From the NCBI GenBank assembly GCA_041920215.1, contig JAYRSJ010000004.1, positions 124,001 through 188,000 on the forward strand: 64,000 bases of DNA. The letters run 5' to 3'. The notes below the pieces were generated by a model. It made no database searches. It saw nothing but the letters and a program-made list of their open reading frames with translations, and was not told the origin of the DNA. The position numbers were made by a program, and so were the translations under genes. Each line of letters opens with the position of its first letter. Within the stretch, counting starts at the first letter, position 1. The stretch is from JAYRSJ01 sp041920215. Lineage in GTDB: Bacteria; Pseudomonadota; Gammaproteobacteria; Burkholderiales; Burkholderiaceae_C. Below, piece after piece: positions 55,191 through 63,790 of the stretch.

Positions 55191-56414
55191 ATGAACACGT
55201 CCACGCTCAGCCGCGGCAGCGTCCGTCTGCCCGACAGCGCCCCCGCCGCCGCACGCACCGTCTTCAAGCTGCTGCACAAGCTGCAGCATGGCAGCCTGGA
55301 TCTGCAGCTGCCCGATGGCAGCAGCGCCCATTTCGGCGACGGTGACGGTCCGCGCGCTGCGATGCGCATACGCAACTGGGCCGTCTGCAGCGCAGCGCTG
55401 AAGAGCGGCGACATCGGCTTTGCCGAGAGCTATATGGCCGGGCACTGGAGCAGCCCCGACCTGAGCGCCTTGCTGACCCTGCTGCTGCACAACCGCAATG
55501 CGCTGGAGTCGGTGGTCTACGGCCGCTGGTGGGGCGCGCTGGCCTACCGGCTGCGCCACTGGCTGAACCGCAACAGCCGCAGCGGCAGCCGCAAGAACAT
55601 CCACGCCCATTACGACCTAGGCAACGAGTTCTACCGGCTCTGGCTGGACCCGAGCATGAACTACTCCAGCGCCTGGTTCGAGGGCAATCTGGCCGGCGAC
55701 CTGACGGCCGCCCAGCAGGCCAAGATGCGCCGCACGCTGGCCGAATGCCGGCTGCAGCCCGGCCAGCGGGTGCTGGAGATCGGCTGCGGCTGGGGAGCGC
55801 TGGCCGAATGCGCGGCGCGCGACTTCGACGCCCGCCTGACCGGCGTCACCCTGTCCAGCGAGCAGCTGGCCTGGGGCCAGCGCCGCCTCAAGGCGGCCGG
55901 CCTGGACAGCAAGGCGGAGCTGCGCTTCCAGGACTACCGCGACATCGAGGATCCGGCCTTCGACGCAATCGTCTCGGTGGAGATGTTCGAGGCGGTGGGG
56001 CGCGCGTACTGGGACAGTTACTTCAAGACCGTCCACGACAAGCTCAAGCCCGGCGGCCGGGCCTGCATACAGAGCATCACGATCCGCGACGAGCTGTTCG
56101 AGCGCTACAGCCGCTCCTCGGACTTCATCCAGCAGTACATCTTCCCCGGCGGCATGCTGCCCAGCCCCAGCCAGTTCCGCGCCCATGCGGCCAAGGCCGG
56201 GCTGACGGTCGTCAACGAGCTGGCCTTCGGCCTGGACTATGCGGAGACGCTGCGCCGCTGGCGCGAGACCTTCATGCAGCGCGATGCCGCGGTGCGCAAG
56301 CAGGGCTTCGATACCCGCTTCATGCGCTTGTGGGAGTTCTATCTGGCCTATTGCGAGGCCGCCTTCGCCGCCGGCAACTGCGATGTCATGCAGTTCACGC
56401 TGAGCCGCGACTGA
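55191..56414 (+). CDS. Cyclopropane-fatty-acyl-phospholipid synthase family methyltransferase
   Basis: A 407-residue SAM-dependent enzyme. RKNIHAHYDLGNEFYRLWLDPSMNYSSAWF opens the catalytic domain, VLEIGCGWGALAE binds SAM, VSVEMFEAVG and QSITIRDELF follow, and a C-terminal block (YLAYCEAAFAAGNCDVMQF) is typical of the class found with DUF1365. It methylates the double bond of membrane lipid acyl chains to give a cyclopropane or methyl-branched product; in Rhodobacter relatives take part in furan fatty acid formation under singlet-oxygen stress. It starts 22 bp after DUF1365. Confidence 0.94.
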   Translation: MNTSTLSRGSVRLPDSAPAAARTVFKLLHKLQHGSLDLQLPDGSSAHFGDGDGPRAAMRIRNWAVCSAALKSGDIGFAESYMAGHWSSPDLSALLTLLLHNRNALESVVYGRWWGALAYRLRHWLNRNSRSGSRKNIHAHYDLGNEFYRLWLDPSMNYSSAWFEGNLAGDLTAAQQAKMRRTLAECRLQPGQRVLEIGCGWGALAECAARDFDARLTGVTLSSEQLAWGQRRLKAAGLDSKAELRFQDYRDIEDPAFDAIVSVEMFEAVGRAYWDSYFKTVHDKLKPGGRACIQSITIRDELFERYSRSSDFIQQYIFPGGMLPSPSQFRAHAAKAGLTVVNELAFGLDYAETLRRWRETFMQRDAAVRKQGFDTRFMRLWEFYLAYCEAAFAAGNCDVMQFTLSRD

Positions 56415-56422
56415 GGACCACC

Positions 56423-56956
56423 ATGCCGCTGCAGCGCCGCCACCTGCTGAGCCTCGCCGCGCTGGCACCGCTGGGCGCGCTCGCCCAGGCTCAGCCGGCG
56501 GCACCGCCCGAGCTGGCCGGCTGGCGCCTGCAGGGCCAGGGCCAGATGCGCTTCTTCGGCCTGCTGATCTACGAGATCCGGCTGTGGGCCGAGGCCGAGA
56601 TCGGCGCCGCCTGGGCGCGGCAGCCGCTGGCGCTGGAACTGGTCTATGCGCGTGCCCTGAAGGGCGAGGAGATCGCCAAGCGTTCGCTGGTGGAGATGCG
56701 GCGCCAGGGCGAGATCGGCGAGGCCGAGGCTGCGCGCTGGCTGAGCCAGATGCAGGCCGCCTTCCCGGATGTGCAGGCCGGCGACCGCATCAGCGGCCGC
56801 CATCTGCCGGACGTAGGCGCCGAATTCTTCGTCAACGGCCGGCTCAGCCGGCGGGTCCACGAGCCGCGCTTTGCCCGCCTGTTCTTCGGCATCTGGCTGG
56901 CGCGCGAAAGCTCGGAACCGGGCCTGCGCCGGCAGCTGCTGGGGGCAGCGGCATGA
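56423..56956 (+). CDS. Chalcone-isomerase-like exported protein
   Basis: A 177-residue protein with a twin-Arg/hydrophobic signal (PLQRRHLLSLAALAPLGALAQA). The remainder (GWRLQGQGQMRFFGLLIYEIRLWAE, VYARALKGEEIAKRSLVEMRRQG, FVNGRLSRRVHEPRFARLFFGIWL) is the chalcone-isomerase-like fold, whose bacterial members probably bind fatty acids. It fits a periplasmic carrier of the lipid made by this operon. ATG 56423 follows the CFA stop by 8 bp; its own stop overlaps the MFS start by ATGA. Confidence 0.85.
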   Translation: MPLQRRHLLSLAALAPLGALAQAQPAAPPELAGWRLQGQGQMRFFGLLIYEIRLWAEAEIGAAWARQPLALELVYARALKGEEIAKRSLVEMRRQGEIGEAEAARWLSQMQAAFPDVQAGDRISGRHLPDVGAEFFVNGRLSRRVHEPRFARLFFGIWLARESSEPGLRRQLLGAAA

Positions 56957-58233
56957 CGGACCGCTCAGGCAGCGGCTTTGGCCATGCGCAGGGCTGGCGC
57001 TACGGGCTGCTGGGCTTCCCGCTCGCCTTCGTCGCGCTGCCGCTCTATGTCACGCTGCCGGCCTACTACGCCGAGCAGTTCGGGGCGCCGCTGGCAGCCC
57101 TGGGCTTGGTGCTGCTGGGCGCCCGCCTGTTCGACGCGATCAGCGATCCGCTGATCGGCCGCCTGGCCGACGACTGGCTGAACCGCCCCGACCCCAGGCT
57201 GCTGGCTCTGCTGGGCCTCGCGGCCCTGGTTCTCTTGGCCAGCTTCGTGGCCCTGTTCTTCCCGCGGGTGGCTGGTACTCAGGCCTTGCTGATCTGGTGC
57301 GCCATCTGCCTGCTGCTGACCTATCTGGCCTATAGCGTGCTGGCGGTGCTGCACCAGGCCTGGGGTGCGCGCCTGGGCGGCGATGCGGCGCAGCAGACCC
57401 GCGTCCAGGCCTGGCGCGAAGGCCTGGCCCTGGCCGGGGTGCTCAGCGCCAGCGTGCTGCCCGCGCTGGCCGGCATGGCCGCCACCGCGGCGGCGCTGGG
57501 CCTGGGTCTGCTGCTGGGCCTGCTGGCCCTGGCCCGCGCCCCCCGATCGGCGCCCAGGCCGGTGGCGCTGCAGCCCTGGGGCCTGGCCTGGCGGACTGCC
57601 GGCTTCCGGCGGCTGCTGCTGGTCTTTCTGATCAATGGCACGGCCGCGGCGGTGCCCGCCACGCTGCTGCTGTTCTTCGTGCGCGACCGGCTGCAGACCC
57701 CGCAGCACGAGCCTCTGTTCCTGGCCAGCTACTTCCTCGCCGCCGCGCTGTCGCTGACACTTTGGGTGCGCGTCGTTCCCCGACTGGGCCTGGCCCGCAG
57801 CTGGGGGCTGGGCATGCTGCTGGCCATCGCCAGCTTCGTCTGGGCAGCCGGGCTGGAGGCCGGCGACTGGCTCGGCTTCTGGCTGGTCTGCGTGGCCAGC
57901 GGCGTGGCGCTGGGCGCCGATCTGGCGCTGCCCGGCGCCATGCTGACCCGGGTGATTCAGCGGGCCGGCCTGTCCGGCCGCGCCGAGGGCACCTTCTTCG
58001 GCTGGTGGAACTGCGCCAGCAAGCTCAATCTGGCCCTGGCCGCCGGCCTGGCCCTGCCGCTGCTGGCCCTGCTGGGCTACCAGCCCGGCGCCCGCGATCC
58101 GGCGGCGTTGCAGGCGCTGGCTCTGGCCTACTGCCTGCTGCCCTGCCTGCTCAAGCTGGCGGCGGCCGCGGCCCTCTACCTGCTGCATATACGACCGGAG
58201 CGCGCGCCGCCATGTCCGCAACAGCCCTGCTGA
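56953..58233 (+). CDS. MFS transporter, GPH/MFS_2 type
   Basis: A 426-residue twelve-helix permease. LPLYVTLPAYYAEQFGAPLAALG and ARLFDAISDPLIGRLAD match the glycoside-pentoside-hexuronide-like MFS group (DPxxGxxxD loop). Related genes sit in singlet-oxygen and light-induced lipid clusters; here a lipid or isoprenoid cargo is more likely than a sugar. It overlaps the genes on both sides (4 and 22 bases), indicating tight coupling. Confidence 0.9.
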   Translation: MTDRSGSGFGHAQGWRYGLLGFPLAFVALPLYVTLPAYYAEQFGAPLAALGLVLLGARLFDAISDPLIGRLADDWLNRPDPRLLALLGLAALVLLASFVALFFPRVAGTQALLIWCAICLLLTYLAYSVLAVLHQAWGARLGGDAAQQTRVQAWREGLALAGVLSASVLPALAGMAATAAALGLGLLLGLLALARAPRSAPRPVALQPWGLAWRTAGFRRLLLVFLINGTAAAVPATLLLFFVRDRLQTPQHEPLFLASYFLAAALSLTLWVRVVPRLGLARSWGLGMLLAIASFVWAAGLEAGDWLGFWLVCVASGVALGADLALPGAMLTRVIQRAGLSGRAEGTFFGWWNCASKLNLALAAGLALPLLALLGYQPGARDPAALQALALAYCLLPCLLKLAAAAALYLLHIRPERAPPCPQQPC

Positions 58234-58775
58234 AGAACCTTCCTCAACCGCGTCGCCTCCTGCTGCTGGGCGCTGCGGCCCTGCTGCTGGCCGGCTGCGC
58301 CGCGCCGCCCAGCCCGGCCGACCATGCGGCCGAAACCCCCAGGCTGGACCTGCGCCAGTACTTCAACGGCCCGCTGCTGGCCCACGGCATCTTCACCGAC
58401 CGCGACGGCAAGGTACAGCGGCGCTTCGTGGTGCAGCTCAAGGGCAGCTGGCAGGGCGATGCCGGGCTGCTGGAGGAAGACTTCCTCTACAGCGACGGCA
58501 AGACCGAGCGGCGGGTCTGGCGCCTCCAGCACCTGGGCCAAGGCCGCTACAGCGGTCGCGCCGACGATGTGCTGGGCGAGGCCAGCGGGCAGGCCAGCGG
58601 TAATGCGCTGCGCTGGAGCTACACGCTGAAGCTACCGGTGGACGGCAAGGTCTATGAGGTCGACTTCGAGGACTGGATGTATCTGGTGGACGAGAAGGTC
58701 ATGCTGAACAAGGCGCGCATGAGCAAGTTCGGCTTCTTCCTGGGCGAGGTCACGCTCTCGTTCCAGAAGCTCTGA
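58212..58775 (+). CDS. DUF3833 lipoprotein
   Basis: A 187-residue lipoprotein: a hydrophobic signal ending in the lipobox LAGC (Cys near residue 28), then DUF3833 features LRQYFNGPLLAHGIFTDRDGKVQRRF, EDFLYSDGKTERRVW, and EDWMYLVDEKVMLNKARMSKFGF. The lipocalin-like beta pattern suggests an outer-membrane-facing lipid carrier. ATG 58212 lies 22 bases inside the MFS gene. Confidence 0.93.
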   Translation: MSATALLKNLPQPRRLLLLGAAALLLAGCAAPPSPADHAAETPRLDLRQYFNGPLLAHGIFTDRDGKVQRRFVVQLKGSWQGDAGLLEEDFLYSDGKTERRVWRLQHLGQGRYSGRADDVLGEASGQASGNALRWSYTLKLPVDGKVYEVDFEDWMYLVDEKVMLNKARMSKFGFFLGEVTLSFQKL

Positions 58776-58783
58776 AGGCACCC

Positions 58784-59569
58784 ATGTCTCTGAACCCCAA
58801 GCTGTGCGACTGGCAGGGCAAGACGGTCTGGCTGGTCGGCGCCTCCACCGGCATAGGCCTAGCCCTGGCCGAGGCCCTGCATGCGGCCGGTGCGCGCGTC
58901 GCGGTCTCGGCCCGCCGGGCTGCCCTGCTGCAGACCTTTGTGGACAGCCATGCCGGCAGCCTGGCCCTGCCGCTGGATGTGCTGGACCGCGCGGCGCTGC
59001 AGCAGGCCGCCGCGCAGCTGGAGCAGCGCTGCGGCGGCGTGGACCTGACCGTCTACTGCGCCGGCCACTATCTGCCGATGCGGGCCGAGCGCTTCGATCT
59101 GGACGAAGCGCTGCGCCATCTGCAGATCAACTATGGCGGTGCCCTGCATCTGCTGGATGCCTTGCTGCCCTTGCTACGGCGCCAGGCGGCGGCCGGCCGC
59201 GGCGGCCATCTGAGCCTGGTCTCCAGCGTGGCCGGCTATCGGGGCCTGCCCAAGTCGCTGGCCTACGGGCCGGCCAAGGCGGCGCTCACGCATCTGGCCG
59301 AGACACTCTACCTGGATCTGTCAGCGTCCGGCCTGGGCGTCTCGGTCGTTCACCCGGGCTTCGTCGAGACCCCGCTGACCGCGGCCAACGATTTCCATAT
59401 GCCCGCGCTGATCAGCCCGGCCGAGGCCGCCCGCGCCATGCTACAGGGCTGGGCCGACGGCCGCTTCGAGATCCATTTTCCGAAGCGCTTCACGCTGTGG
59501 CTCAAGCTGGCCCGTCTGCTGAGCTATGGTCTGTACTTTCCCCTGGTTCGCCGCGCCACCCGACTCTGA
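58784..59569 (+). CDS. Short-chain dehydrogenase/reductase
   Basis: A 261-residue NAD(P)-dependent oxidoreductase: cofactor site WLVGASTGIGLALAEAL, an NAG-like YCAGHY, catalytic Ser in LVSSVAGY, and the Tyr-Lys pair YGPAKAALTHL (YxxxK). C-terminal HPGFVETPLT is typical. It would reduce or oxidise a lipid intermediate of the operon. It starts 8 bp after the DUF3833 stop and shares TGATG with the next gene. Confidence 0.94.
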   Translation: MSLNPKLCDWQGKTVWLVGASTGIGLALAEALHAAGARVAVSARRAALLQTFVDSHAGSLALPLDVLDRAALQQAAAQLEQRCGGVDLTVYCAGHYLPMRAERFDLDEALRHLQINYGGALHLLDALLPLLRRQAAAGRGGHLSLVSSVAGYRGLPKSLAYGPAKAALTHLAETLYLDLSASGLGVSVVHPGFVETPLTAANDFHMPALISPAEAARAMLQGWADGRFEIHFPKRFTLWLKLARLLSYGLYFPLVRRATRL

Positions 59570-59988
59570 TGGACCCACGCACCGCCACCATCGCCCGTCT
59601 CTTCGAGCAGCTGACGCCTGCCGACGTGGAGCAGCTGGGCCGCTACTACAGCGAACACGCCTTCTTCAAGGATCCCTTCAACGAGGTGCGCACGCTGGCC
59701 GCCATCCAGGCCATCTTCAGGCATATGTTCGCCAGCCTGGAGCAGCCCCGCTTCAAGATCCTGGAGACGCTCAGCGAAGGCAACCAGTCCTTCATCAGCT
59801 GGGACTTCAGCTTCCTGCTGCGCGGCCGGCCCCAGCGCATCCACGGCAGCAGCCATCTGCGCTTCGGCGCCGATGGCCGGGTGCTCTATCACCGCGACTA
59901 CTGGGACGCCGCCGAGGAGCTGTACGAGAAGCTGCCGCTGCTGGGCAGCCTGCTGCGCCTGCTCAAGCGCAGGCTGCGCGTGCACTGA
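59569..59988 (+). CDS. SnoaL-like / NTF2-fold protein
   Basis: A 139-residue cone-shaped NTF2-like fold: LFEQLTPADVEQLGRYYSEHAFFKDPFNEVRTLAAIQAIFRHMF, then SWDFSFLLRGRPQRIHGSSHLRF and YHRDYWDAAEELYEKLPLLG. The YWD end is typical of nuclear transport factor 2 proteins that follow an SDR in this cluster type. Role unknown, possibly an isomerase or hydrolase. It is the last gene of the operon and convergent with the universal stress protein, 6 bp away. Confidence 0.9.
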   Translation: MDPRTATIARLFEQLTPADVEQLGRYYSEHAFFKDPFNEVRTLAAIQAIFRHMFASLEQPRFKILETLSEGNQSFISWDFSFLLRGRPQRIHGSSHLRFGADGRVLYHRDYWDAAEELYEKLPLLGSLLRLLKRRLRVH

Positions 59989-59994
59989 GCCGTC

Positions 59995-60858
59995 TCAGTG
60001 CGACATCAGCACCGGCACGGTCATCGCCTCCAGCATCGTGCGGGTGACGCCGCCCAGCACCAGCTCCCACAGCCGGGTGTGACCGAAGCCGCCCATCACG
60101 ATCAGATCGGCGTCGGTGTCGGCCGCATGCGATAGCAGGGCCTCGGCCACCGAGGCGTCGGGCGTCCAGGAGGAAATCAGCCGCTCGCCCAGCGAGCTCT
60201 CACGCCGGTGCAGCAGCCGGGTACTGCTCTGCACCCCGTGCAGGCGCAGGTAGGCCTGGGCGCGCAGCAGCGGCTCCGGCCCCGGCTCCTCGCGCTCGAC
60301 AAAGCGCACCAGCTCCACCCGCCGGGCGCGCTGCAGCCAGGGCAGGGCGTCTCTCAGCGCCCGCGCACTTTCAGGGGTATCTCGCCAGGCCACCAGCACC
60401 TGCTCGCCGCAGCGCTCCAGCGGCAGGGCGCTGACATAGGGCACGAACAGCATCGGGCAGCCGCCGGCGATCAGCAGCCGGCCCAGCAGGCCCTCGGGAC
60501 TGCCGTCATGCTGCTGCGGATCTTGCTGGCCAACCACCAGCAGATCGCTGCAGCGGGCCCGCTGCTCCAGCTCGCGGGCCGACTCGCTCAGCACGCTGCT
60601 GAAGGCGATCGCGCCGCCCGCAGCCGCCACCAGATCGGCGGCACGCTGCTGGCGCGCCGCATCGGTCTCGCCGCGCAGCTGTACCGCCAGGCTGGAGGTC
60701 TCGGGCGAGAGGTAGGCCCCCGAGGTGCTGGGCGCCACCGCATGCAGGGCCTCCAGCTGCGCGCCATGCTCAAGCGCCAGGCGCTGCGCCAGCGCCAGCA
60801 CCTGGGCCGCATGCGGGCTGTCCGAGATATGGACCAGGATCGATTGCAGCCTGCTCAT
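59995..60858 (-). CDS. Tandem-domain universal stress protein
   Basis: A 287-residue protein of two UspA folds (about 1-140 and 150-287). The second keeps the nucleotide-binding motif, MGGFGHTRLWELVLGGVTRTML (Gx2Gx9G-[ST]); the first has the variant GQQDPQQHDGSPEGLLGRLL and probably does not bind ATP. Such proteins help cells survive starvation and oxidants. It is convergent with the light-operon and divergent from the cation ATPase. Confidence 0.92.
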   Translation of the reverse strand: MSRLQSILVHISDSPHAAQVLALAQRLALEHGAQLEALHAVAPSTSGAYLSPETSSLAVQLRGETDAARQQRAADLVAAAGGAIAFSSVLSESARELEQRARCSDLLVVGQQDPQQHDGSPEGLLGRLLIAGGCPMLFVPYVSALPLERCGEQVLVAWRDTPESARALRDALPWLQRARRVELVRFVEREEPGPEPLLRAQAYLRLHGVQSSTRLLHRRESSLGERLISSWTPDASVAEALLSHAADTDADLIVMGGFGHTRLWELVLGGVTRTMLEAMTVPVLMSH

Positions 60859-61027
60859 GACGCGCTCCTATCGTTATGGGGTCGGTGATCAGCGCCGATG
60901 CTAGCCCGATCAGGGTCGCCCGCCCAGACCGGCTTCTGCCGCTGGCTCAAACCCCGGTCGCCTGTCGCATAGACCGGCGCGCCGGACAAGGCATAGTGCG
61001 GCCCAGGCCCGCACTCCGCTCGCGACG

Positions 61028-63742
61028 ATGACACCCGCAAGACCTGACACCGCTCCGGCCCCGCAACCCTGGCATGCGCTGGCGGCCGAGGCCCTGCTGC
61101 AAGCGCTGGGCAGCGACGCCCGCCTGGGGCTGGACGCGTCGACGGCAGCTCGCGCAATGGCAAGGCATGGCCCCAACACCCTGCCCGAGCCTCCGGCCCG
61201 GCCACGCTGGCGCCAGCTGCTGCGCCAGTTCCAGAGCCCGCTGGTCTACATCCTGCTGGTGGCCGCCGCGCTGGCCCTGAGTCTGGGGCACCGTGGCGAT
61301 GCGGCCGTGATCCTGGCCGTGCTGCTGCTCAACGCCGTCATCGGCCTGATCCAGGAGGGCCGGGCCGAGCGCTCGATGCAGGCGCTGCGCCAGCTGTCGG
61401 CACTGCGGGTGCGGGTGCTGCGCGACGGCCAGGAGCAGCTGCTGGCGGCCCGCGAGCTGGTGCCGGGTGACCTGCTGCTGCTGGCGGCCGGCGACGCGAT
61501 CGCCGCCGACGCCCGGCTGCTGGAGGCGTCGCAGCTGCAGGCCGCTGAAGCCGCGCTGACCGGCGAGTCGGTGCCAGTGGCCAAGCTGAGCACGGCCTTG
61601 CCCGAGGCCACCGGCCTGGCCGACCGGCGCAATATGGTCTACGCCGGCACCCATATCAGCGCCGGCCGCGGCCGCGCCCTGGTGGTGGCCACCGGCGCGC
61701 AGACCGAGGTGGGGCGCATCGCCCACCTGACCGAGCGCGCGCTGGAACCCAAGACGCCGCTGGAGCAGCGCATCGAGCAGTTCGGCCGCTGGCTGGTCGG
61801 CGCGGCACTGGGGCTGTTCGCGCTGGTGCTGGCGCTTGGCCTGTGGCGCCAGCTGCCGCTCAGCGAGGTGCTGATGGTGGCGATCAGCCAGATGGTGTCG
61901 ATGGTGCCCGAGGGCCTGCCGGTGGCCATGACCATCGCGCTGGCGGTGGGCATGCAGCGGATGGCGGCGCACGGAGCCATCATCCGCCGCCTAGCCGCCG
62001 TCGAGACTCTGGGGTCGACCACGGTGATCTGCAGCGACAAGACCGGCACGCTGACCCGCAACGAGATGACCGTGCAACGGCTCTGGCTGGCCGATGGCCG
62101 CTGGCTGGAGGTCAGCGGCAGTGGCTACACACCCAGCGGCACGATACGCGCCGACGGGCAAGACCTGACACCGGCCGATGGCCCGCTGTCCGAGCTGCTG
62201 CGCGCCATGGCGCTGTGCAACGACGCCGAGCTGCTGCCCCCCGACGATGACAGCGAGCCCGGCGTGGCGGGCGGCTGGCGGGTGCTGGGCGACCCCACCG
62301 AGGGCGCGCTGCTGGTGCTGGCGGCCAAGGCCGGACTGCAGCCGGCCGCGCTGCGGGCCGCGGCGCCGCGCGTGGCCGAGCTGCCCTTCGACGCCGACAG
62401 CAAGCTGATGGCCACCGCGCATCGCAGCGCCCCGGGAGCGCTGCCCCAGCTGATGATCAAGGGTGCGCCCGAGGCATTGCTGCGCCTGCTGCCGGCCGAC
62501 GACGCAGCGCTGGCCGAGGCCTGCCGAGCGGCCGCCGAAACTCTGGCGGCCGGCGCGCTGCGCGTGCTGGCGGTGGCCTGCGTGGACGCCGGCACGCTGG
62601 ACCTGGCCGCCGGCTTCGCCGGCCTGCAGGGGCGGCTGCGCCTGCTGGGCCTGGTCGGACAGATCGACCCGCCGCGCGAGGAGGTCAAGGCCGCCATCGC
62701 CGGCTGCCAGGGGGCCGGCATACGCCCGCTGATGCTGACCGGCGACCACAAGCTGACCGGCCTAGCCATCGCCCGCACCCTGGGTTTGGCCGGGCCCCAG
62801 GCGCGCGCCGTGGACGGCGAGGAGCTGGAGCGCATGGGCGAGGAGGAGCTGCGTGCCGCCCTGCCGCAGATCGCCGTGTTTGCCCGCGTGCAGCCGGCCC
62901 AGAAGCTGCGCATCGTCGAGGCCCTGCAGGCCGAGGGAGAGGTGGTGGCGATGACCGGCGACGGCGTCAACGACGCGCCGGCGCTGGCACGCGCCGATGT
63001 GGGCGTGGCCATGGGCATCACCGGTACCGAGGTGGCCAAGAGCGCGGCCAAGATCGTCATCAGCGACGACAACTTCGCCACCATCGTCGCCGCCATCGAG
63101 CAGGGCCGCGTCGTCTACGCGAATCTGAAGAAGGTCATCCTGTACCTGCTAGCCACCTCGATGGCCGAGGTGCTGGTGCTGCTGCTGGCGCTGCTGAGCG
63201 GCTTTCCGCTGCCGCTGCTGGCGGTGCAGATCCTTTGGAACAATGTGGTCACCGAAGGTACGGTGACCGTCAATCTGGTGATGGACCCGCCCGAAGGCGA
63301 CGAGCTGCATCGGCCGCCCGTGCCGCGCGAAGACCGGCTGCTGGATCCGCAGATGCTGGCCCGCATTGCGCTGATGACCCCGGTGATCGCCGCCATCACC
63401 TTCGGCTGGTTTGCCTGGCGGGTGCACACGGGCGTGGCGCTGGACCAAGCCCGCACTGAGACCTTCTGCCTGCTGGCCGCCTGCGAGTGGTTCAATGTGC
63501 TGAACTGCCAGTCGGCGCGCCGTTCGGCACTGCGCCTGGGTCTGCGCCAGAACCCCTGGCTGCTGGCGGGTCTGGGGCTCAGCATCGCACTGCAGCTGGC
63601 GGTACTCTACCTGCCGCCCTTGGCCGCGCTCTTTCATACCGTGCCGCTCGGCCTGGCCGAGTGGCTGCCGCTGGTGGCCCTGTCCAGCCTGGTGCTGTGG
63701 GCCGAGGAACTGCGCAAGCTGCTGCTACGCCGACGCCTCTAG
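61028..63742 (+). CDS. P2-type cation-transporting ATPase
   Basis: A 904-residue ion pump. N-terminal cation-ATPase domain (WHALAAEALLQALGSDARLGL), A-domain TGESVPV, M4 motif VPEGLP, phosphorylation motif SDKTGTLT with Asp337, KGAPE (nucleotide binding), MLTGDH and VAMTGDGVNDAPAL (hinge) and ten membrane helices. PEGLP and the M6 segment WNNVVTEGTVTVNL place it among P2-type Ca/Mn/Na-like pumps; the ion cannot be fixed from sequence. ATG 61028 lies 169 bp from the divergent stress-protein start. Confidence 0.93.
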   Translation: MTPARPDTAPAPQPWHALAAEALLQALGSDARLGLDASTAARAMARHGPNTLPEPPARPRWRQLLRQFQSPLVYILLVAAALALSLGHRGDAAVILAVLLLNAVIGLIQEGRAERSMQALRQLSALRVRVLRDGQEQLLAARELVPGDLLLLAAGDAIAADARLLEASQLQAAEAALTGESVPVAKLSTALPEATGLADRRNMVYAGTHISAGRGRALVVATGAQTEVGRIAHLTERALEPKTPLEQRIEQFGRWLVGAALGLFALVLALGLWRQLPLSEVLMVAISQMVSMVPEGLPVAMTIALAVGMQRMAAHGAIIRRLAAVETLGSTTVICSDKTGTLTRNEMTVQRLWLADGRWLEVSGSGYTPSGTIRADGQDLTPADGPLSELLRAMALCNDAELLPPDDDSEPGVAGGWRVLGDPTEGALLVLAAKAGLQPAALRAAAPRVAELPFDADSKLMATAHRSAPGALPQLMIKGAPEALLRLLPADDAALAEACRAAAETLAAGALRVLAVACVDAGTLDLAAGFAGLQGRLRLLGLVGQIDPPREEVKAAIAGCQGAGIRPLMLTGDHKLTGLAIARTLGLAGPQARAVDGEELERMGEEELRAALPQIAVFARVQPAQKLRIVEALQAEGEVVAMTGDGVNDAPALARADVGVAMGITGTEVAKSAAKIVISDDNFATIVAAIEQGRVVYANLKKVILYLLATSMAEVLVLLLALLSGFPLPLLAVQILWNNVVTEGTVTVNLVMDPPEGDELHRPPVPREDRLLDPQMLARIALMTPVIAAITFGWFAWRVHTGVALDQARTETFCLLAACEWFNVLNCQSARRSALRLGLRQNPWLLAGLGLSIALQLAVLYLPPLAALFHTVPLGLAEWLPLVALSSLVLWAEELRKLLLRRRL

Positions 63743-63790
63743 AATCGCGGGCCTGGCATGCCGCCCGAGATGCTGCTGCTGCGCCCCACT

